A DNA stretch of 64,000 nt. Source: UBA7662 sp036787895. Its GTDB lineage: Bacteria > Bacteroidota > Bacteroidia > UBA7662. The notes beneath the pieces were generated by a model. That model was not told where the DNA came from. It ran no database searches and saw nothing but the letters and a program-made list of their open reading frames with translations. This document shows, in pieces, positions 48,620-56,436 of this stretch; position 1 is the first letter of the stretch; every line of letters begins with the position of its first letter. The position numbers and the translations under genes were made by a program. The stretch is from assembly GCA_036787895.1 (NCBI GenBank), contig DAIQOK010000020.1, positions 1 through 64,000 of the forward strand, written 5' to 3'.

Positions 48620-49519
48620 TCAAAAAATTTCTTTCGCCAGCCGATAAGTGTTGGCGTGTGCCTCAATTATATCACTTATTTTTTCTGAGTAACCCCCACC
48701 CATACATACAACCAATGGTACTTTTCGGCGATAAGCTTCAATCAATACCAGCTTATCCCGTGCTTTACATCCTTCTCTGCTTAGTTTTAATTTACCCAAC
48801 TTATCTGTTGCCAACACATCTACCCCTGCCTGATAAAATATAAAATCGGGCTGTATTTCATCCAAAAGTGATGGCAGAGTTTCTCCCAACGTATACAGGT
48901 AAGAATCATCTCCCGTCCCACTGGGGAGGGCGATATCCAAATCTGATTTCTCCTTATGTAGCGGGAAATTGTCCTGCCCATGCAAACTGAAAGTATAAAC
49001 ACGCTTCTCTCTTTCAAAAATGGCCGCTGTGCCATTACCCTGATGTACATCCAGGTCGATGATTAACACTTGTTTGGCTATGCTCAAATCGAGAAGATAC
49101 TGTGCCGCAATGGCTTGGTCATTCAATAAACAAAAACCTTCACCTGCGTCTTTAAAAGCATGGTGAGTGCCACCGGCAATATTGAAGGCTATGCCGTCTA
49201 TCAAGGCATGATGGCAGGCAGTTACCGTACCCTGTGCAATACGCAACTCCCGCTCAACCAGTTGAGCCGAGAGCGGAAAGCCTATCCGCCTGATTTCCGG
49301 CTTCGACAAATTTAAATTGACCAATCTATCCACATAGACAGCATCGTGTACCTGCTTTACTACAGACAACTCAATTGGCTCAGGAGCGAAAAACTGACGT
49401 CTGTCTATGGTGCCTTCATAACATAGCTGCTCAGGCAGGAGCTCGTATTTAAGCATCGGAAATCGGTGACCTTCCGGCAATGGATGTTTGAAGATGGGAT
49501 GATAAGCTATGCTAAACAC
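48620..49519 (-). CDS. Histone deacetylase superfamily amidohydrolase
   Basis: 299 residues from GTG 49519 (MFSIAYHPIFKHPLPEGHRFP). The arginase/deacetylase fold is shown by GGTHHAFKDAGEGFCLLND, LIIDLDVHQGNGTAAIF (zinc ligands D and H) and QAGVDVLATDKLGKLKLS, with GGGYSEKI at the end. Bacterial members (AcuC-like, acetylpolyamine amidohydrolase-like) deacetylate small molecules or acetyl-lysine. The start is fixed by the TATTTTTG -7 box at 49531-49524, which ends four bases before the GTG and so predicts a leaderless message; a more upstream ATG (49537) would lie upstream of that promoter. Confidence 0.88.
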   Translation of the reverse strand: MFSIAYHPIFKHPLPEGHRFPMLKYELLPEQLCYEGTIDRRQFFAPEPIELSVVKQVHDAVYVDRLVNLNLSKPEIRRIGFPLSAQLVERELRIAQGTVTACHHALIDGIAFNIAGGTHHAFKDAGEGFCLLNDQAIAAQYLLDLSIAKQVLIIDLDVHQGNGTAAIFEREKRVYTFSLHGQDNFPLHKEKSDLDIALPSGTGDDSYLYTLGETLPSLLDEIQPDFIFYQAGVDVLATDKLGKLKLSREGCKARDKLVLIEAYRRKVPLVVCMGGGYSEKISDIIEAHANTYRLAKEIF

Positions 49520-49523
49520 CTTG

Positions 49524-49531
49524 CAAAAATA
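49524..49531 (-). promoter_or_regulatory. -7 promoter box of the HDAC-family gene, leaderless candidate
   Basis: TATTTTTG on the minus strand, a perfect TAnnTTTG match; transcription would begin on the G of the GTG start at 49519. Confidence 0.55.
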
Positions 49532-49574
49532 GCACAACCGCGCTTGAGCCGCTTTGTTCGCAACAAGAGTTCTT

Positions 49575-49582
49575 TATCTTCG
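49575..49582 (+). promoter_or_regulatory. -7 promoter box of the lipoprotein/AbgT operon
   Basis: TATCTTCG (one mismatch to TAnnTTTG) lies nine bases before the ATG at 49592. Confidence 0.4.
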
Positions 49583-49591
49583 CCTTTGAAG

Positions 49592-50194
49592 ATGATAAAT
49601 CACCTACAACTCCTGCTCTTAGTAGTTCTTTTTGGAACCACTTCCTGCGCTTTGCTTCGAAAAAAGGACAAAGACGCTTCCATTAAGGAGATTCCGATGG
49701 AAAGTATCTTGAAATACCTTTCAGATCCCAAACCCGACCCGGTACTACTCATACTCGAGCCGGAAGCAGCTTTCACACAACGTATGCTCGACTATGGCTA
49801 CAATCTGGTTCAGGTCATAGATGAAGAACAACAAGCTGAATTCAGGTCGCCTTTCGCAGAATATCCTGATGTCCGGTTGCGCCTTTCCAGCTTCATGCAA
49901 GGAAAAATTGGCGAAGACATGGATTACAGTGGCATATTGATGGATGAAGGTAGACTAGGAAGACCTATTGGAATTAATCAGAATCGGGAAATGATCCAAT
50001 TGTTATGGACGCGTTTGGCTAAGGATGCCACCCTTTTTTATTTCCATTACAACTCGGAAGCTGCGATTTATGGCAAAAAAACTTCCTCATTCAAGCCTGA
50101 AGAAATCATCGATCTTGTTCGATTTAAATTTAATCAGATTCAAACAGATTCTACCTCCATCCCTGGAATACACGTCATAAAATTCACCAAATGA
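49592..50194 (+). CDS. Lipoprotein of unknown function linked to an AbgT transporter
   Basis: 200 residues from ATG 49592, which yields a lipoprotein signal (MINHLQLLLLVVLFGTTSC, C19). The mature part is a compact alpha/beta sequence (PVLLILEPEAAFTQRMLDYGYNLVQVID, YSGILMDEGRL, ATLFYFHYNSEA) that I cannot place in a family; it vaguely recalls a Rossmann-like fold, but no cofactor motif is visible. Its stop overlaps the AbgT start by four bases, so the two proteins are made together, and a periplasmic accessory role for the transporter is possible. A TATCTTCG promoter box is just upstream. Confidence 0.7.
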   Translation: MINHLQLLLLVVLFGTTSCALLRKKDKDASIKEIPMESILKYLSDPKPDPVLLILEPEAAFTQRMLDYGYNLVQVIDEEQQAEFRSPFAEYPDVRLRLSSFMQGKIGEDMDYSGILMDEGRLGRPIGINQNREMIQLLWTRLAKDATLFYFHYNSEAAIYGKKTSSFKPEEIIDLVRFKFNQIQTDSTSIPGIHVIKFTK

Positions 50195-51720
50195 GCTTAG
50201 AAAAACGCTCTGCTGTCGACCGTTTTTTGTCGGTAGTAGAAAAATTAGGAAATGCACTACCTCATCCAGCGACACTTTTCGCTGGATTTGCAGCATTTGT
50301 GGTATTAATGTCGTGGGTTGCAGCACAGTTTGATTTGTCGGTCATTCATCCTGGTACCGGAGAAACCATCACTCCTGTGAATCTCATCTCGGCTAAAGGT
50401 TTACACCTGATTCTGGAAAAAATGGTGGTCAACTTCACCAGTTTCGCTCCATTGGGAACGGTATTGGTGGCCTTGTTGGGTATTGGTATTGCCGAAGGTA
50501 GCGGGTTAATTGGGTCGTTACTGCGGAAAATAGTGCTGGCAGCTCCAAAAAAACTGCTTACACTGGTTATAGTGTTTGCTGGTGTTATCTCCAATACTGC
50601 CAGTGAAGTGGGTTATGTACTGCTGGTACCCTTAGCTGCGGTCATCTTTTTAGCGGCTGGTCGGCATCCTCTCGCCGGATTAGCGGCTGCTTTTGCCGGG
50701 GTTTCGGGGGGCTATAGCGCTAATTTATTGCTGGGCACTATCGACCCTTTATTGGCCGGATTATCGGAAGAAGCCGCGCGGATCATTGATGCATCTTATG
50801 TCGTGAATCCCGCAGCGAACTATTATTTTATGTTCGGCTCTACCTTTTTGATTTCCATATTGGGCACTTGGGTCACCGAAAAAATTGTCATACCACGCTT
50901 AGGTACCTACAACGGTGATGAAAAGCCGGAAGAAATACGCTCCTTAACCGCTGCCGAAAAAAAGGGATTACGTTGGGCTGGTATTACGCTCGTTTTGAGC
51001 ATTGCTTTCATATTAGGTGGACTTATTCCGGATAATGGCTATTTGCGCAACCCGCTTGATGGCGGCATTTTGAAATCGCCTTTTATGTCGGGCATTGTGG
51101 CCTTTATTTTCTTGATGTCGGCGCTGTGCGGGATTGCCTATGGCATTGCTGCAGGCACCTTTAAAAACGACAGCGATGTGATGAAAGGCATGTCTAAATC
51201 GATGGAGACCCTGGGGTCATACATAGTGCTGGTGTTTTTTGCTGCTCAATTCGTAGCCTTTTTTAACTGGACAAATTTAGGGCTGATATTCGCCATCAAA
51301 GGAGCTGATGTGCTCAAAGCATCGGGCATGAATGATATTGCTTTGATGAGCGCATTCATATTTATAGCAGCAGCAATTAACCTGATCATGGGGAGTGCCT
51401 CGGCCAAATGGGCCATTATGGCGCCTGTGTTTATTCCCATGTTTATGTTGTTGGGGTATAGCCCTGAATTTACCCAATGTGCATATAGGATAGGCGATAG
51501 CGTGACCAATATTATTTCTCCCATGATGTCCTATTTCGCACTTATCGTTGCTTTTATTCAACGTTATGACAAAAAAGCAGGCATAGGAACGGTTATCTCT
51601 ACCATGCTACCCTACAGCATTGCCTTCCTATTAGGCTGGATGATTTTATTTGGCATCTGGATATCATTGGATATTCCGATTGGTCCGGGATCAAATATTT
51701 TTATTCCGTTAAAACCGTAA
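50191..51720 (+). CDS. AbgT family transporter
   Basis: 509 residues with about eleven hydrophobic segments, the AbgT layout. Family landmarks seen include NALPHPATLFAGFAAFV, FTSFAPLGTVLVALLGIGIAE, ASEVGYVLLVPLAA, GGYSANLLLGTIDPLLAG and SASAKWAIMAPVFIPM, and GDSVTNIISPMMSYF near the end. AbgT proteins import p-aminobenzoyl-glutamate or export sulfonamides and related antifolates by proton coupling. The substrate here is undetermined. Translated in overlap with the lipoprotein gene upstream. Confidence 0.9.
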   Translation: MSLEKRSAVDRFLSVVEKLGNALPHPATLFAGFAAFVVLMSWVAAQFDLSVIHPGTGETITPVNLISAKGLHLILEKMVVNFTSFAPLGTVLVALLGIGIAEGSGLIGSLLRKIVLAAPKKLLTLVIVFAGVISNTASEVGYVLLVPLAAVIFLAAGRHPLAGLAAAFAGVSGGYSANLLLGTIDPLLAGLSEEAARIIDASYVVNPAANYYFMFGSTFLISILGTWVTEKIVIPRLGTYNGDEKPEEIRSLTAAEKKGLRWAGITLVLSIAFILGGLIPDNGYLRNPLDGGILKSPFMSGIVAFIFLMSALCGIAYGIAAGTFKNDSDVMKGMSKSMETLGSYIVLVFFAAQFVAFFNWTNLGLIFAIKGADVLKASGMNDIALMSAFIFIAAAINLIMGSASAKWAIMAPVFIPMFMLLGYSPEFTQCAYRIGDSVTNIISPMMSYFALIVAFIQRYDKKAGIGTVISTMLPYSIAFLLGWMILFGIWISLDIPIGPGSNIFIPLKP

Positions 51721-51768
51721 ACCATTTAAAGCATCTGCGTGTTAGATGAACTCATCAAATAACATCTT

Positions 51769-52425
51769 ATGCATAAATTCTTTTTTATCGCCCTGTTCTC
51801 AAGTGCAAGCTTGTTTGTTTCCTGTTCCAATTCTGAGCCAACGGCGGAATCAACTGAAGTGGCTGAAGCAGTCGTAAATGAAAATGCGTCAACTTACATC
51901 ATTAAAGCAAATACTCCCTTAAAATGGCTGGGAAAAAAGCTAACAGGTGAGCATTTCGGCACTATCGCCACTTCCGAAGGCAAGTTGATGGTAGAAGGAA
52001 GTAATTTGGTCGGTGGGCAAATCAAACTAGATATGAATAGTATCACCGTTCTCGACCTGACCGATCCGGGCAAAAATGCTGATTTAACAGATCACCTCAA
52101 GTCAGCCGACTTTTTCTCTGTCGACAAACACCCAGAAGGCAGTTTTGAAATCACGGGGGTTGAGCAGCTAAGTACGCCGGACGCTCAGGGTAATACCCAT
52201 ATGATCAACGGAAATTTAACCATCAAAGGCATCGTTCAAGGCATTCGCTTCCCGGCTCGCGTTGAAATTACTGATGACAAGGTGGAAGCCAAGGCCAATT
52301 TCAATATCGACCGAACTTTGTGGGACATTCGCTACCGTTCCGGTAAATTTTTCCCTGAATTAGGCGACAAAGTTATTGACGACCAAATTGGCATTACGCT
52401 GGACTTTATCGCAACAAAAGCCTGA
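51769..52425 (+). CDS. YceI family lipoprotein
   Basis: 218 residues. The N-terminus has a lipobox (SLFVSC, C19) followed by an acidic/serine linker (NSEPTAESTEVAEAVV). The YceI domain follows: LKWLGKKLTGEHFGTIATSEGKL, KLDMNSITVLDLTD, DHLKSADFFSVDKHPEGSFEITG and GNLTIKGIVQGIRFPA. The typical HSxxxF-like start seen in the first YceI is replaced by TPLKWLGKKL, as in the second YceI branch common in Bacteroidota. It is 48 bases after the AbgT stop and ends at a strong terminator, so it may share that transcript. Isoprenoid-type ligand binding is inferred from the family. Confidence 0.9.
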   Translation: MHKFFFIALFSSASLFVSCSNSEPTAESTEVAEAVVNENASTYIIKANTPLKWLGKKLTGEHFGTIATSEGKLMVEGSNLVGGQIKLDMNSITVLDLTDPGKNADLTDHLKSADFFSVDKHPEGSFEITGVEQLSTPDAQGNTHMINGNLTIKGIVQGIRFPARVEITDDKVEAKANFNIDRTLWDIRYRSGKFFPELGDKVIDDQIGITLDFIATKA

Positions 52426-52443
52426 TAATAATCAGCTTAGATG

Positions 52444-52474
52444 AAGCGGCAGTTTTTTAACTGCCGCTTTTTTA
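52444..52474 (+). terminator. Intrinsic terminator
   Basis: 11-bp perfect stem (52444-52454 with 52459-52469), TTTT loop and a T-run to 52473. It ends the YceI lipoprotein transcript. Confidence 0.88.
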
Positions 52475-52584
52475 TTACCAAGACAGCAGAATATCATGCC
52501 TAATTTCAAAATCTGGAAAATTTATAGGCATTATTAAACCATTTAATTGATACAAAGACTAAATTGGCTTAAAATGAAAACTAC

Positions 52585-55161
52585 TTGAGACTAACCCTCC
52601 TTTTATTAATTCTCCTTTTGGGAAACTGTCTCATCCATGCACAAAGTGTAGTGTCCGATAGCGACCGGGTGATAGTTTTAGGTGGCAATTACGAGGAAGT
52701 TTACCTCGACAGTCTTGAAGCTGTTTATAAGCGTAGAAAAGCTCAATCTAAATTCGATTCAACCACCTTATCTATCGCCTTAGAATTAACCAATAAGTTT
52801 GGTCAACTTAATCCCGAAAAAGGTTTGGCTTTCGCCGACGACGGGTTGGAAGTAGCAAGTAATATGCGTCGTGAAGATTATACTAGTAATTTTTATGCCG
52901 CCAAAGGGCTCATTTACCGACAGAAAGGATATTTAGATTTGGCCTTAAATGCTTTTCAAAAAGCCCTTACCATAGTTGAAAAGTACAAATTAAGACAAAC
53001 CTTACATTATGCCTTGATTGATATTGGAAACATCTATTATGACCAAAAAGATTACGACAAGGCATTAAACTACTATCAGGCAGCAGCAACTCGAGCGCAA
53101 GAACTTAAACATGGGCGAGGAAGTGCAGTGGCATTAAACAATGTAGCTATAGTATACCGGCAAAAGGGTGATTTCGAACGGGCCATGGTTTTCTTTAATA
53201 AGGCGCTCGATCAGCGAATAAAGTCGGGAGAGTATATTTTATTGGGGCATTCTTACCTCTATATCTCCAACCTCTACCTACGCCTGAATAAATTAGATAG
53301 TGCGCTCCACTTTGCCCTTCGAGCCATAGACAGTTTGGGGAAATACCAAGTCTGGAATGAATATGCTTGGGCGCATGTTACAGCAGCCCGGGCACATTAT
53401 GCCCTCGGTGCCTATGAAGCTGGCGACAAGGCTTTTGAGAAAGCAAGAATAAAACTTAAAGAACTCCGCTTCCCTTTGGAGGTAAATGAAATCAATATTA
53501 TCCATGCCAATGAAAAGCTGAAACGAGGTCAGGTGATGGAAGCATTAAATATGCTGCAAAAAGAACTCGAAGTAGCTGAAGCCACTAAGAACCTTATCCT
53601 GGCAAAAAATGCCTGTTCCAGTCTATATAATCATTACAAAGAGGTAAACAATAGCAAAGAAGCACTTTACTACTTTGAAAAATTAGTAGGATTCGAACGT
53701 CAAAGCCGAGACCAGGAAATGGAACGGAATCTGGCTGATATGGAATTGAAATTTTTGTTGAATTCTAAGGAGTCTGAATTAGAAAAAAGCAAAGAAAGTC
53801 TGGCACAGCAACAAGAATTTATTGATAAGATAGAATGGCGCAATCGTTTTTTGATCAGTCTGGCGATCATCAATATTATTGCACTTTTTGGGCTTATCTG
53901 GGCTTTTTATCAAAAAAGTAAAAACAACCGCAAGCTGCTGGAGCAGAACGACATCATTGAAAAACAAAATACTGAGATTCAAACCAATCTCGCACTCCTT
54001 GAAAAAGCCAAAGCCCAAACAGAAAAGTTACTACGCGCAAAATCTGAGTTTTTGTCTCATATGAGTCATGAAATAAGAACACCCATGAACTCCATTCTCG
54101 GGCTAACAGATATGTTATTAGAAGATGTAACAGAAAGTAAATCGCACGACAAGCTACAGTCCATTAAATACGCTGCCGACGTACTTCTGGTTATCATTAA
54201 TGATATATTAGACATAGCCAGCATTGAAGAAGGTAAAATTGGCATCAACCTCGAGCCGACAGATTTACGCCGGATGTTCAAAGAGCTTGAAAATAACCTT
54301 GGATTCAAGGCAAAACAGAAAAAAGTAGCGTTATTGCTTGAATTAGCACCGGATTTGCCAGCGCAAGTTTTCGCAGATCAGACCCGACTTTTTCAAGTGC
54401 TCATGAACCTGGTATCTAATGCTATAAAATTCACAGAAAAGGGTCACGTGAAACTGAGTTGTGCAGTACTGAAAAGCGATGAGAAAGGCGTTCAATTGCG
54501 CTTTCAGGTCGTAGATACTGGCATAGGGATACCCCTTGAAAAGCAGGCTTCCATATTCGAAAGTTTCAATCAGGGAGGTAAAGAAATTCAACGAACTTAC
54601 GGAGGAACTGGTCTCGGCTTGACAATTACACGTCGATTATTGCAACTTTTCGACAGCGAAATCAAGCTTAAATCTATGCCAGGTGTAGGCTCAGAGTTCA
54701 GCTTCGACATGCATTTTGACCTGGCCAAAAACGAGCCAGCAAAGCAAAAAGCCGACCCTAAATTACCTGAGAAAGAGCTCGAAGGTTTAAAGCTCTTATA
54801 TGTTGAGGACAACGAAATGAACCAGAAAGTCATGTCTCTTCTCTTAAGCCGGGCAAATGTTCAACTCAACTTTGCGTTTAATGGTAAAGAGGCGTTGGAA
54901 TTACTTCAGGAGCATGATTATGATGGTGTTTTGATGGATTTCCACATGCCCGTGATGGACGGCTTAAGTTGTAGCAGGGCGATTCGTTCAGGCGCTTACC
55001 CCCTTCGAAACAGCAATATTCCAATAATTGGCATTACAGCCGACGTATTTGAAGAAAGTACCCACGAAGGCATGCTTAGTGGCATGAACACCACTATTAA
55101 AAAGCCAATCAATAAAAGAGAGCTTTTTAGTGCAATCGTAAGGCTTTGCCGGCAGCCCTAA
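52585..55161 (+). CDS. TPR-containing hybrid histidine kinase
   Basis: 858 residues from TTG 52585; the ATG 14 bases upstream stops after four codons, and TTG gives a signal peptide (MRLTLLLLILLLGNCLIHAQ). Periplasmic TPR repeats fill about 75-390 (for example GLIYRQKGYLDLALNAFQKAL and YDKALNYYQAA), followed by a membrane helix (about 421-443), a coiled coil, HisKA with the phospho-histidine near 495 (SHMSHEIRTPMNSILG), HATPase (MNLVSNAIKFTEKG, GGTGLGLTITRRL) and a receiver with acceptor aspartate near 786 (LMDFHMPVMDG). No output domain, so it needs a partner response protein. Its stop overlaps the convergent DUF2461 gene by four bases. Confidence 0.85.
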   Translation: MRLTLLLLILLLGNCLIHAQSVVSDSDRVIVLGGNYEEVYLDSLEAVYKRRKAQSKFDSTTLSIALELTNKFGQLNPEKGLAFADDGLEVASNMRREDYTSNFYAAKGLIYRQKGYLDLALNAFQKALTIVEKYKLRQTLHYALIDIGNIYYDQKDYDKALNYYQAAATRAQELKHGRGSAVALNNVAIVYRQKGDFERAMVFFNKALDQRIKSGEYILLGHSYLYISNLYLRLNKLDSALHFALRAIDSLGKYQVWNEYAWAHVTAARAHYALGAYEAGDKAFEKARIKLKELRFPLEVNEINIIHANEKLKRGQVMEALNMLQKELEVAEATKNLILAKNACSSLYNHYKEVNNSKEALYYFEKLVGFERQSRDQEMERNLADMELKFLLNSKESELEKSKESLAQQQEFIDKIEWRNRFLISLAIINIIALFGLIWAFYQKSKNNRKLLEQNDIIEKQNTEIQTNLALLEKAKAQTEKLLRAKSEFLSHMSHEIRTPMNSILGLTDMLLEDVTESKSHDKLQSIKYAADVLLVIINDILDIASIEEGKIGINLEPTDLRRMFKELENNLGFKAKQKKVALLLELAPDLPAQVFADQTRLFQVLMNLVSNAIKFTEKGHVKLSCAVLKSDEKGVQLRFQVVDTGIGIPLEKQASIFESFNQGGKEIQRTYGGTGLGLTITRRLLQLFDSEIKLKSMPGVGSEFSFDMHFDLAKNEPAKQKADPKLPEKELEGLKLLYVEDNEMNQKVMSLLLSRANVQLNFAFNGKEALELLQEHDYDGVLMDFHMPVMDGLSCSRAIRSGAYPLRNSNIPIIGITADVFEESTHEGMLSGMNTTIKKPINKRELFSAIVRLCRQP

Positions 55162-55838
55162 TGAGCCGAGCTATCTACTGCCCTATTCAAAAATTCAGCG
55201 AAAGGTTTGAGCTGCTCACATTGATAGCTTAAGTAGGTAATGAATTGGTCGTTTGACAAATCATGTGCTGTTAACGGCAATGCAAGCACAAAATTTTTCT
55301 GTTTCAGGTATTCGATGGCAGGATTATCAGCCTCATAACCTTTGGGTGGCCTACTCAAGCGTTCAGTCGACATTTCTTCAAACTTGCCGGCATCATAAAT
55401 TTCCCGAAGGATATTTTCATACTCCTGGAGATTATAATCAATTTCCTGCCGGATAGCTTGCAAGATATCGGCAGCAGGCATCCAAATGCCACAGGCTAAA
55501 AAGGAACCTTTCGGGTCGATATGCAAATAATAGCCTGCACCAGGATATTTTTTACCCCCTTTAGCGAGATAGGCTGAAAAATTTGTTTTGTAGGGGTTTT
55601 TATTGGCTGAAAATCGCACATCGCGATTGAGGCGAAACATGGCTGTTTTGGCCGACTGACCAGAGAATGCGGGTTCAATCAAAATCATGGCTTCAACCCA
55701 GTCTTGTACAAGCTGGGTAAATCCGGACCTGCAAAGCTCGTACTTCTCCCGGTTGGCATCGAGCCAAACCTTATTGTTATTCATCTCCAATTTTTGGAGA
55801 AATGAAAGCGTTTCCGAAACCAGGTACTGATTGGCCAT
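55158..55838 (-). CDS. DUF2461 (TIGR02453) family protein
   Basis: 226 residues. The DUF2461 pattern is clear: FLQKLEMNNNKVWLDANREKYE near the start, FRLNRDVRFSANKNPYKTNFSAYL, YYLHIDPKGSFLACGIWMP and RPPKGYEADNPAIEYLKQKNF. The family is widespread and uncharacterised. It begins two bases after the ribE stop on the same strand and is therefore co-transcribed with riboflavin synthase. Confidence 0.85.
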   Translation of the reverse strand: MANQYLVSETLSFLQKLEMNNNKVWLDANREKYELCRSGFTQLVQDWVEAMILIEPAFSGQSAKTAMFRLNRDVRFSANKNPYKTNFSAYLAKGGKKYPGAGYYLHIDPKGSFLACGIWMPAADILQAIRQEIDYNLQEYENILREIYDAGKFEEMSTERLSRPPKGYEADNPAIEYLKQKNFVLALPLTAHDLSNDQFITYLSYQCEQLKPFAEFLNRAVDSSAH

Positions 55839-55839
55839 A

Positions 55840-56424
55840 TCAACTTTCCATCAATCTACGAACATACTTACCAATGATATCGAACTCGAGATTTACTGTA
55901 TCTCCTTCACGCAGGATTTTGAATTGCGTATTTTCATAGGTATATGGAATGATAGCTACCGAAAAATAATCCTTTCCGGAATCTACCACGGTTAAACTCA
56001 CCCCGTTAATGCAAATCGACCCTTTTTCAACTGTTATATTGCCTAAGGAGGCATCATAGCTGAAACTATACCTCCAACTCCCTCCTTCTTCTCTCAACGA
56101 AGTACAACGGGCTGTCTGATCCACATGTCCTTGAACAATGTGACCATCAAAACGTCCATCAGCTTGCATACATCTTTCCAGATTGATGACAGTGCCCATC
56201 TCCCATTCTGCAAGATTTGTTTTGTTTAATGTTTCATGAATGGCAGTGACCGTATGACTAGCTGCATCGCAGTCTACTACAGTTAAACACACACCATTGT
56301 GGGAAACACTCTGGTCGATTTCCAAGTCACCTGAAATCAATGAGCTGATTGTATAATGAATGTTTTTATCCTCCTGGGTAATAGATGTAATGACCCCCAT
56401 ATCTTCTATAATGCCTGTAAACAT
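55840..56424 (-). CDS. ribE: Riboflavin synthase, alpha subunit
   Basis: 194 residues made of two lumazine-binding repeats, each with a GxxxxVSHNGVCLTV-type core (first: QSVSHNGVCLTVVD; second: GSICINGVSLTVVD), and the canonical opening MFTGIIEDMG. It condenses two lumazine molecules to riboflavin. The minus-strand -7 box TAATTTTG at 56436-56429 overlaps the stop codon of the upstream gliding-type gene and ends four bases before the ATG, so the message should be leaderless. No FMN riboswitch precedes it. DUF2461 follows directly. Confidence 0.95.
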   Translation of the reverse strand: MFTGIIEDMGVITSITQEDKNIHYTISSLISGDLEIDQSVSHNGVCLTVVDCDAASHTVTAIHETLNKTNLAEWEMGTVINLERCMQADGRFDGHIVQGHVDQTARCTSLREEGGSWRYSFSYDASLGNITVEKGSICINGVSLTVVDSGKDYFSVAIIPYTYENTQFKILREGDTVNLEFDIIGKYVRRLMES

Positions 56425-56428
56425 GTGT

Positions 56429-56436
56429 CAAAATTA
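56429..56436 (-). promoter_or_regulatory. -7 promoter box of ribE, leaderless candidate
   Basis: TAATTTTG on the minus strand, a perfect TAnnTTTG match overlapping the stop codon of the upstream gene; transcription would begin on the A of the ribE ATG. Confidence 0.55.
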
